Part shown: in pieces, positions 1 through 7,269 of the stretch
How the letters are laid out: every line of letters begins with the position of its first letter
Position numbering within the stretch: the stretch's first letter is position 1
Translations under genes and position numbers: made by a program
Notes under the pieces: generated by a model
Told to the model about the DNA's origin: nothing
What the model saw: only the letters and a program-made list of their open reading frames with translations
Database searches by the model: none
Assembly (NCBI RefSeq): GCF_005405205.1
Contig: NZ_BJDP01000005.1
Coordinates: forward strand, 1-64,000
Direction of reading: 5' to 3'
Length of the DNA: 64,000 nt
DNA from: Enterococcus pingfangensis
GTDB taxonomy: Bacteria; Bacillota; Bacilli; Lactobacillales; Enterococcaceae

Positions 1-7
1 AGTTTGA

Positions 8-146
8 AGATTTAGAAACAGAGAAAATGTCTTAGCAGTCTCTACTAAAATATGTCCAAGATATTGACTCAAATCCAGATTTAGAAACAGAGAAAATGTC
101 TTAGCAGTCTCTACTAAAATATGTCCAAGATATTGACTCAAATCCA
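8..146. repeat. Two tandem copies of a 69-bp unit at the window edge
   Basis: Positions 8-76 and 77-145 are identical over 69 bp (23 codons) and the match ends at 146. On the plus strand the frame starting at base 3 reads a few codons and stops at TAG 33-35; this could be the 3' end of a gene running in from the left, with its end duplicated. On the minus strand both copies are open in one frame, giving a 23-residue unit twice, but there is no ATG or good ribosome binding site. Coding status is unresolved because the window begins here. Confidence 0.9.
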
Positions 147-210
147 CTACTGACCGATTTCTATATTGCCTTTAATCTTTTCAGTAGTAGATTTTATAAA
201 AAAAAATATA

Positions 211-254
211 AAAAAGCCGTGCTAGTTAAAAATTTTTCAACTAGTACAGCTTTT
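211..254 (-). terminator. Terminator of the MarR-ABC operon
   Basis: Inverted repeat with arms at 215-227 and 239-251 (13 bp, two G:U pairs), followed on the minus strand by a T-rich run. It lies 13 bp beyond the stop of the ABC gene at 267. The other side is also T-rich, so it may act in both directions. Confidence 0.85.
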
Positions 255-266
255 CATACTTAATTT

Positions 267-2111
267 TTATTCTGCTAATTCTTCAAATTGAGAATTATAC
301 AATGCGGCATAGAGTCCATGTTGAGCTAATAATTCTTCATGGTTCCCTTGTTCCTTGATGTCACCATCTTGCATATACAAGATCTTATCTGCATCTTTGA
401 TCGTTGAAAGGCGATGGGCGATAACGAATGAAGTCCGGCCAGCCATTAGATTATTCATGGCTTCTTGGATCAATTCTTCAGTCCGCGTATCGACGGATGA
501 AGTTGCTTCATCTAAGATCAAAATCGGTTTATCTGCTAAGATCGCACGCGCGATCGTCAATAATTGTTTTTGACCTTGTGAGATGTTGGACGATTCTTCA
601 TTCAATTCCATCTCATAACCGCCTGGCAATGTTTTGATGAAGTGATCGACACGGGCGGCTTTCGCAGCTGCGTAGACTTCTTCATCAGTCGCATCTAATC
701 GGCCATAACGAAGATTGTCCATGATCGTTCCTTTGAACAACCAAGTATCTTGCAAGACCATCCCGATATTTTTGCGCAGATCGGCACGGTTGAAATCTTG
801 GATGTTATGTCCGTCGATCTTGATTGCTCCAGAATTGACGTCATAAAAACGCATCAACAGCTTGACCATCGTTGTTTTCCCAGCGCCTGTCGGTCCAACG
901 ATAGCGACCGTTTGGCCAGGATCAACATGCGAGGTAAAGTCTTGGATGATAATTTTATCCGGTGTATAACCGAATTGAACATGATCAAAGTCGACCATTC
1001 CTTCAGCCTTATCAATTTGAACTGGATGTTCAGCTGTTTGATCTTCTTCGTCTTCATTCAAGAATTCAAAGACCCGTTCAGCGGCAGCTGCCATTGATTG
1101 CAACATATTTGATACTTGTGCAAGTTGGGCGATCGGTTGCGTCAAATTACGAACATATTGGATGAACGCTTGAATATCCCCAACAGTGATGGCTCCATTA
1201 TACGCCATGATCCCGCCGGCAATCGCTACACCGACATATCCTAAGTTACCGATGAAGTTCATAATCGGCTGCATCAAACCAGAAAGAAATTGTGATTTCC
1301 AAGCAGATTTGAACAAGACATCATTTTGTTTTTTAAATTCATTCAATGAATTTTCTTCTTCATTAAACAAACGGACGATCGTATAGCCGCCGATTGTTTC
1401 TTCGACTTTCCCGTTGATGACACCCAGATATTCTTGTTGTGTCTGGAAGTATTTTTGCGAATTTTTCACGACGATCATGATCAGTAATAATGAAAGCGGT
1501 ACGATCAGAATCGCGATCCCGGTCATTTGTACTGAAATTGAAAGCATCATGACGATGACCCCGACGATCGTAAAGGTCGAAGTGATCAACTGCGTCAAAC
1601 TTTGGTTCAATGATTGTCCCAAAGTATCCACGTCGTTAGTGATCCGTGACAATACTTCACCTGTCGTACGGCTTTCAAAATAATTCATCGGCATCCGGTT
1701 GATTTTTTCAGAGATTTCTTTCCGCATCCGATACGTGATCTTTTGGGAAATCGTCGACATGATCCAACCTTGGATGACTCCAAATAGAGAAGACAGCACG
1801 TACAGGCCCAACATAAAGAGCAAGACACTGCCGATTTTCTCAAAGTTGATGTCGCCGGTTCCTTCATATTTCTTAGTTAAACCAGTAAACAGTTCTGTAA
1901 TTGCTTTTGATAAGATCTTAGGTCCCCAAATGTTGAAGATCGTTGAGGCGATCGCAAAAATCATTACTAGAAAAACTGCAATTTTATATGCGCCAAGATA
2001 AGAGATCAATTTTTTGATTGTTCCTTTGAAATCTTTGGCTTTTTCTACTGGTGCCGCGCCCATAGGTCCATGTCCGCCACCACGAGGGCGATTTTGTTGT
2101 TTATCTGCCAT
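267..2111 (-). CDS. ABC exporter half-transporter, consensus-site subunit
   Basis: A 614-residue membrane-domain plus ATPase fusion of the type IV (multidrug) exporter class. Membrane segments start near residue 43 and the transmembrane domain runs to about 330. The nucleotide-binding domain has Walker A GPTGAGKT (406-413), a variant signature NISQGQ (509-514) and Walker B ending in Asp534-Glu535, so the catalytic glutamate is present. The N-terminus is a short Gly/Pro/Arg-rich tail. It starts 17 bp after the partner gene with AAGGAGG upstream. The partner lacks the catalytic glutamate, so the two probably form an asymmetric heterodimer that pumps lipophilic or drug-like compounds out. The substrate cannot be read from sequence. 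Confidence 0.9.
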   Translation of the reverse strand: MADKQQNRPRGGGHGPMGAAPVEKAKDFKGTIKKLISYLGAYKIAVFLVMIFAIASTIFNIWGPKILSKAITELFTGLTKKYEGTGDINFEKIGSVLLFMLGLYVLSSLFGVIQGWIMSTISQKITYRMRKEISEKINRMPMNYFESRTTGEVLSRITNDVDTLGQSLNQSLTQLITSTFTIVGVIVMMLSISVQMTGIAILIVPLSLLLIMIVVKNSQKYFQTQQEYLGVINGKVEETIGGYTIVRLFNEEENSLNEFKKQNDVLFKSAWKSQFLSGLMQPIMNFIGNLGYVGVAIAGGIMAYNGAITVGDIQAFIQYVRNLTQPIAQLAQVSNMLQSMAAAAERVFEFLNEDEEDQTAEHPVQIDKAEGMVDFDHVQFGYTPDKIIIQDFTSHVDPGQTVAIVGPTGAGKTTMVKLLMRFYDVNSGAIKIDGHNIQDFNRADLRKNIGMVLQDTWLFKGTIMDNLRYGRLDATDEEVYAAAKAARVDHFIKTLPGGYEMELNEESSNISQGQKQLLTIARAILADKPILILDEATSSVDTRTEELIQEAMNNLMAGRTSFVIAHRLSTIKDADKILYMQDGDIKEQGNHEELLAQHGLYAALYNSQFEELAE

Positions 2112-2128
2112 TCTTTTTTCGCTCCTCC

Positions 2129-4513
2129 TTAATCCGCTTCTTCTATGCCTAGTTCAGCATTACTTAATTGTGACTGAGCGATTTCTTGATAAACCGCTGA
2201 TGATTTCATCAATTCTTCATGACGACCTTGGGCAACGACACGCCCTTCATCCAAGACGATAATGTTATCTGCATGCAAGATCGTTGAGATTTTTTGTGCG
2301 ACGATGATTTGAGTCACGTCTTTGACACTTTCTGCCAATGCTCTGCGCAATGTGACATCCGTCTTATTATCAAGCGCTGAGAATGAATCATCAAAAATCA
2401 AGATCTTAGGATTTTTCGCTAACGCCCGAGCAATCGACAACCGTTGTTTTTGTCCACCGGAAACATTTGTCCCGCCTTGAGAGATTTCTCGGTCAAAGCC
2501 TTTTTCATTGGCGTTGATAAATTCAGTTGCTTGTGCGATCTCAGCAGCTTTTTTCATTTGTTCATCGGATATTTTCGCATCACCAAATTTGATATTCGAA
2601 GCGATATCTCCAGAGAACAGTACTCCTTTTTGCGGTACAAAGCCCATGATTTCATGCAGTTTGTGCATGCTCATTTTGCGAATATCGATTCCATCGATCG
2701 TGATCCGTCCGCCGGTTACATCAAACAGCCGCGGAATCAAATTGACGATCGTTGATTTTCCTGAACCAGTCGAACCGATCAAGGCAGTCGTTTCACCAGG
2801 CTTCGCCGTGAAATTGATGTGATGCAAAACATCTGCATCCGCATCGCCATAACGGAATTGAACCCCTTCAAATTTCACTTCACCTTTAAAGTTATGATTA
2901 TCTTCTGGATTTTCAGGATCTTTGATCGTTGGTTCAGTGTTCAATACTTCATCGACACGAGCCGCTGCAACATTTGCCCGCGGTAAAATGATTGAGACCA
3001 TCGATAACATCATGAAGGCCATGACGATTTGCATCGTGTAAGTAATAAATGCCATCATATCCCCGACTTGCATTTGACCGTTGCTCATGTTTTGTCCGCC
3101 GACCCAAACGATCAAGACGGAAATACCGTTCATTAACAACATCATGATCGGCATCAACAACGACATCGCACGGTTGACAAACATTTGTGTTTTCATCAAT
3201 TTCGTATTCGCTACATCGAAGCGTTCATTTTCAAATTTTTCCCGTGAGAAAGCTCGAATAACGGGTAGACCGGTAATGATTTCACGAGAAACCAAGTTCA
3301 CACGGTCCACTAAGTTTTGCAAAGCTTTGAATTTCGGCATCGTTGTCAGCAACAATGTCAAAACTAAAACTAAAACTGCGGCCACCGCAACTCCGACGAT
3401 CCAACCCATCCCAGTTCCGGTTTTGTATACTCTGTAAATACCGCCGATTCCTAAGATTGGTGCGTATAAAACGATTCGCATGATCATGACAAGTCCCATT
3501 TGGATTTGCTGGATATCATTGGTATTTCGAGTGATTAATGAAGCGGGTGAGAATTTTTCCATTTCATTATTCGAAAAGGCTAATGTTTGTTCGTACTGAC
3601 CGACCCGCAAGTTTTTCCCGACTGTCGCGGCGACCAATGAACCAATCAAGCCGACAATAATCGCGGCAACTGCAGACACCAAGGTCAAACCGACCATTTT
3701 AGCGCCGGTTTTAATGATATAATCTGTTTGAATTTTTTTCGTATTCATATCCAGATCTTTGTACTCAGCTAATGTCAGTTGGATCCCGACTGATTTCAAA
3801 GTATCTTCGCCGACACTGCCTAAACCTTCTTTTGTCGCTTCACGTGCAGTTGCTACTTTTTCAGGCATTGCATCGTTAGTTTCTTTGACTGAAGCGCCAA
3901 GTTTTTGAGCTTCGGCGCCTTTTGCTTGTGCTTCAGCAGCTAATTTCTGTGCTTCAGCACCTTTAGCAGCGGCAGTTGCCGCATCCGTTGCTGCGGCGGC
4001 TTCTTTACCGACAGCTTGTGCTTGTTCGCCCAGTGTCTTAGCTTCTGCACCTAGCGTCTGTGCTTTTTTAGCATCTTTTGAAAGTGCGGTATAACTGGTG
4101 ATGACATCTGTTATTTCCTTATTCGTATTACTTGAATCTTCTGCTTGAGTGGAAGCAATCATCAGCATCGGCAAATTAAAGATTTTAGCCAACTTATCTT
4201 TAGTCATACCTTTTTGAAGATCTAATTCATAAATAGCAACTTTTTTTCCGTCAACGGTTCGTGTTGCTTCTTTATAATTATCATTGACGATCTGCTTCTC
4301 TTCATCGGTCATAAACAATTCGATTCCTTGAAGCGTTGATTTCCTGATTTTATCAGGAGTCGATCGTTCAAGTCCTCCTTGTTGAATACCGACGTCGACA
4401 ATATCCGACGTTAAGCCTGGCAAGCTCAAATCACTCGATGCTTGTACAATTAATAGTAATAACACGGCAATAATCGCATACCAGTATTTACCAAGATATT
4501 TAAAAATCTTCAC
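2129..4513 (-). CDS. ABC exporter half-transporter, degenerate-site subunit with large extracellular insertion
   Basis: At 794 residues this is about 200 longer than a usual half-transporter. TM1 is at about 12-24 and TM2 only begins near 272. The loop between them, predicted outside the cell, includes an Ala/Gln/Lys/Glu-rich low-complexity stretch at about 146-210 with repeats of the type GAEAQKL, probably helical or coiled. The ATPase domain has Walker A GSTGSGKST (580-588), signature VSGGQ (684-688) and Walker B with Asp709 where a catalytic Glu is normal, marking the degenerate site of a heterodimer. The start is GTG (4513-4511), sharing one base with the regulator's TAG stop, which implies translational coupling. 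Confidence 0.88.
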   Translation of the reverse strand: MKIFKYLGKYWYAIIAVLLLLIVQASSDLSLPGLTSDIVDVGIQQGGLERSTPDKIRKSTLQGIELFMTDEEKQIVNDNYKEATRTVDGKKVAIYELDLQKGMTKDKLAKIFNLPMLMIASTQAEDSSNTNKEITDVITSYTALSKDAKKAQTLGAEAKTLGEQAQAVGKEAAAATDAATAAAKGAEAQKLAAEAQAKGAEAQKLGASVKETNDAMPEKVATAREATKEGLGSVGEDTLKSVGIQLTLAEYKDLDMNTKKIQTDYIIKTGAKMVGLTLVSAVAAIIVGLIGSLVAATVGKNLRVGQYEQTLAFSNNEMEKFSPASLITRNTNDIQQIQMGLVMIMRIVLYAPILGIGGIYRVYKTGTGMGWIVGVAVAAVLVLVLTLLLTTMPKFKALQNLVDRVNLVSREIITGLPVIRAFSREKFENERFDVANTKLMKTQMFVNRAMSLLMPIMMLLMNGISVLIVWVGGQNMSNGQMQVGDMMAFITYTMQIVMAFMMLSMVSIILPRANVAAARVDEVLNTEPTIKDPENPEDNHNFKGEVKFEGVQFRYGDADADVLHHINFTAKPGETTALIGSTGSGKSTIVNLIPRLFDVTGGRITIDGIDIRKMSMHKLHEIMGFVPQKGVLFSGDIASNIKFGDAKISDEQMKKAAEIAQATEFINANEKGFDREISQGGTNVSGGQKQRLSIARALAKNPKILIFDDSFSALDNKTDVTLRRALAESVKDVTQIIVAQKISTILHADNIIVLDEGRVVAQGRHEELMKSSAVYQEIAQSQLSNAELGIEEAD

Positions 4514-4959
4514 TATTGATCACTTTCCCCTTCCATGGATATTTTCTTAGAGTAGCTGATAAACTTCGCAGTCAATTCGAGGTATTTTTTAGTATCTTCT
4601 TCGCCCATCAGTTCAAATACTCGAACAACTTTGTTCCGCATCTCCTGCTTTTCAGCTTTCGCTACTTTTTTTCCGCGTTCTGTTAAGCTGACATTGATTC
4701 GGCGCCGATCATCCGGATCCATCGTTCGGATGATTAACCCGCGCTTTTCTAAATTTCCAAGCACAGCTGCGATTCGAGCCGTCGATAAGTTGAGCGCCTC
4801 AGCCAGATACTTTGGATTGGTGGGTTCCCCTAATCGATCGAGCACTTTAATGACGATATTTGCGCCTTTACTGCTTTTTTCGATCTTGCTGAATGCACCA
4901 TGACGATTTTTGACCATCATCTGGGTCAATTCGTGTTCAGCATCTTCTGCAAAAGTCAT
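4513..4959 (-). CDS. MarR-family transcriptional regulator of the ABC exporter
   Basis: A 148-residue winged-helix protein. The middle carries the MarR DNA-binding pattern, with recognition-helix text STARIAAVLGNLEKRGLI and the wing DPDDRRRINVSLTERG. I start it at ATG 4957-4959 because AAAGGAGG lies just upstream; an in-frame ATG at 4983 has no such site. It is first in the operon and a 27-bp imperfect palindrome sits over its transcription start, so autorepression relieved by a ligand (possibly an exporter substrate) is the natural model. MarR repressors that control neighbouring efflux pumps are well known; the ligand here is not known. Confidence 0.9.
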   Translation of the reverse strand: MTFAEDAEHELTQMMVKNRHGAFSKIEKSSKGANIVIKVLDRLGEPTNPKYLAEALNLSTARIAAVLGNLEKRGLIIRTMDPDDRRRINVSLTERGKKVAKAEKQEMRNKVVRVFELMGEEDTKKYLELTAKFISYSKKISMEGESDQ

Positions 4960-4991
4960 CAATTTCCTCCTTTCGAAAAACATATGCCCAC

Positions 4992-5056
4992 TTAATACCT
5001 AATAGTATTAGTAATTAATGCTGTTTGATATTACTGCTAATAAAAATAAAAATCAA
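4992..5056 (-). promoter_or_regulatory. Promoter and probable MarR operator
   Basis: On the minus strand a -35 TTGATT (5051-5056) and -10 TAATAT (5028-5033) are separated by exactly 17 bp. Just downstream, 4999-5011 is a perfect odd palindrome (CTAATA-G-TATTAG) with TTAAT/ATTAA flanks extending the symmetry to 4992-5018. A repressor bound here would block initiation. The rest of 4984-5293 is AT-rich and holds only hairpins and a weak 62-codon frame that I do not consider a gene. Confidence 0.7.
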
Positions 5057-5170
5057 CCCTTTTGAATCAAAAAATAAATGAATACGTTTCAAATTTTAAT
5101 ATTTTGTTTTTTTCTTAAAAAAGCAGAGAAAACCGACCGATTTAACGAGCGGCAAATAATTTTTTTAAAA

Positions 5171-5203
5171 CGGAAAAAAATGCTTTTTCGCATTAATTTT
5201 TCC
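5171..5203. terminator. AT-rich hairpin downstream of kimA
   Basis: Inverted repeat with arms GGAAAAAAATGC and GCATTAATTTTTCC around a short T-rich loop. It lies beyond the main kimA terminator and may be a back-up or a relic. Confidence 0.45.
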
Positions 5204-5250
5204 ACGGATACAACAGACCAAATGTTGATTTGCATCGAGCTGTAAACAGA

Positions 5251-5285
5251 AAAAGGCCATGACAAAAATCTTGCCACAACCTCTT
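5251..5285 (-). terminator. kimA terminator
   Basis: On the minus strand GGTTGTGGCAA pairs with TTGTCATGGCC (11 bp with several G:U pairs) and is followed by TTTTT. It starts 9 bp after the kimA stop and belongs to the GTTGTGACA-like hairpin group seen elsewhere in this window. Confidence 0.8.
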
Positions 5286-5293
5286 TGGTGAAA

Positions 5294-7117
5294 TTATTTT
5301 TTTAGATGGTAGTTATATGTGCCGACAATAATGTCATCACGATAAGATAACCGGAAGCGCAGACGCATCGCTGTTTGATTGTGCAGCGAACGTTTCCATG
5401 TACGATTCGGTACAAATTCCGGTATCAAAACAGTCGTAGTGTAGTTATGTTGTCGTGCATTTTTACTTACGCGGTCAACATAGCGGCTGACTGGATTGAC
5501 GATTGAACGATACGGTGAACGAACGACAGAGAGCCGGACGTCTGGGAATTTCTCACGGAATTCGTGACGAATCTCCCGTTCTTTTTCTTCATTTTCTTCT
5601 AGCGAAACGTGCATAGCGATCACATAATCACCAATCGAACGCGCGTAATTGATTGCTCCGATATTTACTTGCGTCACATTTCCGACTAATACGATGACTG
5701 TATTCCCATCATATTCATGCAATTCCACATCATCGACCAGACGTAATTGTTCCGCCACATTTTTGTAGTGTTCATGGATTTTATAAAAACCAAAAATCAA
5801 GATTGGCATGATGATGAAGAATGGCCAAATATCCGGCAAGCGATAGATGAATAAAATCAAAACGATCGCAAAAGAAATCACTGCGCCAATAATGTTAGCA
5901 AGCGATTTTTTAAGCCAATGCGCTCCTTCTTTGCGCCATTTCAAGACCATCCCAGTTTGTGACAAGGTAAATGGAATGAATACCCCAACTGAATACAATG
6001 GAATCAAACGTTCAGTTGAACCTTGGAAAATAAAAAGCAAGACGATCGAACCAAGCGCCAAAGTGATGATCCCGTTAGAGTAGCCTAAACGATCACCACG
6101 ATCTTGGTAACGATGTGGCAGGAACTTATCCTTAGCCAAGTTGTAAGCCAAGACAGGAAACGCTGAGAAGCCTGTGTTCGCAGCTACTGCTAAAATCAAG
6201 GCCGTAACAAATTGTAAAACATAATACATGATCCCTTTACCAAAAACCGATTCACCGACTTGTGATAACACGGTAACTTCTGTTGTAGGAACGATTCCGT
6301 ACCAATAGTTCAAGAATGTGATCCCAGTAAAGAAGAAGCCTAGTATCAAGCCCATCATGGCTAAAGTGCCGGCCGCATTTTTTGCTCGCGGTTTTTTGAA
6401 AAATGGAACGGCATTACTGATTGCTTCGACCCCGGTCAATGAAGACGAGCCTGATGAGAAAGCCCGCAACAAAAGCGCCATAGAAATTCCCGGAACAACT
6501 GCGCCAACTTGAGCTGTCGCATGTAGAGGTACTGTGCCAGTTAGGATTTTCACGAGACCGACAATGATCAAAATTGTGATGACTGCAATAAAACTATAGA
6601 CCGGCAGCATCAACAGCCCCGCACTTTCGCGCAACCCGCGTAAATTCATCAGCATCAATAATAAAACAATAATGACAGAAATCAAAACACGATGATGATA
6701 AAGCGCTGGGATCGCAGAAGCGATGGCTTCGGCACCAGCTGAGACGGATACGGCTACGGTCAGCATATAATCGACAAGAAGTGAGCCTCCTGCGATCAAT
6801 CCGGCATTCTTTCCTAAGTTCTCACTGCTGACGACATACGCGCCGCCGCCATGAGGATAGGCATGGATAATTTGACGATAAGATAAAATCAATGACGTTA
6901 ACAAAACTAAAACGACGATCGCGATCGGCAACGAATACCAAATCGCCGCTGCTGACAAGGTAACTAAAACGACTACGATCTGTTCTGTTCCATAAGCTAC
7001 AGAAGACAATGCATCTGAAGAAAGCATCGCTAAAGCTGCAAAACGCGACAGATTTTGATCATCATTTTCAGATGATTTCAGTGGCCGTCCAACCAGCAAA
7101 CGTTTAAGATAATCCAC
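5294..7117 (-). CDS. kimA: KimA-type potassium importer (APC superfamily)
   Basis: A 607-residue protein, the same length as Bacillus subtilis KimA (YdaO) and strongly similar from memory along the whole chain: the N-terminal motif ALAMLSSDALSSVAYGTEQI, the YPHGGGAY loop, TGVEAISNA in the core and a soluble C-terminal domain from about residue 465 onward. KimA imports K+ with protons and in Bacillus is inhibited by cyclic di-AMP; that activity is inferred here. Twelve membrane segments are expected. The start is GTG at 7117 with AAAGGAG upstream. It is a single-gene unit with its own promoter and terminator. Confidence 0.87.
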   Translation of the reverse strand: MDYLKRLLVGRPLKSSENDDQNLSRFAALAMLSSDALSSVAYGTEQIVVVLVTLSAAAIWYSLPIAIVVLVLLTSLILSYRQIIHAYPHGGGAYVVSSENLGKNAGLIAGGSLLVDYMLTVAVSVSAGAEAIASAIPALYHHRVLISVIIVLLLMLMNLRGLRESAGLLMLPVYSFIAVITILIIVGLVKILTGTVPLHATAQVGAVVPGISMALLLRAFSSGSSSLTGVEAISNAVPFFKKPRAKNAAGTLAMMGLILGFFFTGITFLNYWYGIVPTTEVTVLSQVGESVFGKGIMYYVLQFVTALILAVAANTGFSAFPVLAYNLAKDKFLPHRYQDRGDRLGYSNGIITLALGSIVLLFIFQGSTERLIPLYSVGVFIPFTLSQTGMVLKWRKEGAHWLKKSLANIIGAVISFAIVLILFIYRLPDIWPFFIIMPILIFGFYKIHEHYKNVAEQLRLVDDVELHEYDGNTVIVLVGNVTQVNIGAINYARSIGDYVIAMHVSLEENEEKEREIRHEFREKFPDVRLSVVRSPYRSIVNPVSRYVDRVSKNARQHNYTTTVLIPEFVPNRTWKRSLHNQTAMRLRFRLSYRDDIIVGTYNYHLKK

Positions 7118-7152
7118 TAAGACTCACTCCTTTAATAAAATACAACAAGCGA

Positions 7153-7181
7153 ATATTACTCGTACTCTATCTAAATGTCAA
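7153..7181 (-). promoter_or_regulatory. kimA promoter
   Basis: Consensus TTGACA (7176-7181), 17-bp spacer, TAATAT (7153-7158) on the minus strand. Initiation near 7146 would leave a leader of only about 30 nt, too short for the cyclic di-AMP riboswitch that precedes kimA in Bacillus. Confidence 0.85.
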
Positions 7182-7220
7182 TGTTTTTTTCAATGACTTT
7201 TCATGAGTAGAAAAAAATCC

Positions 7221-7267
7221 AAAAACAGGCAAGAAAACAGCGATCTGCTGTCGTCTTGCCTGTCTTT
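7221..7267. terminator. Terminator of the YhgE/Pip gene, probably bidirectional
   Basis: Near-perfect long hairpin: ACAGGCAAGA...ACAGC pairs with GCTGT...TCTTGCCTGT around 7225-7263, with T-runs on both sides. It begins just after the stop of the gene ending at 7270. Confidence 0.9.
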
Positions 7268-7269
7268 TT

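Noticed and set aside
1-150. CRISPR-like array at the left edge
   Set aside because: The two 69-bp copies are identical throughout, with no alternation of repeat and unique spacer.
5089-5277. 62-codon minus-strand frame between the MarR promoter and kimA
   Set aside because: It overlaps two hairpins, has AT-driven composition and no ribosome site of quality.
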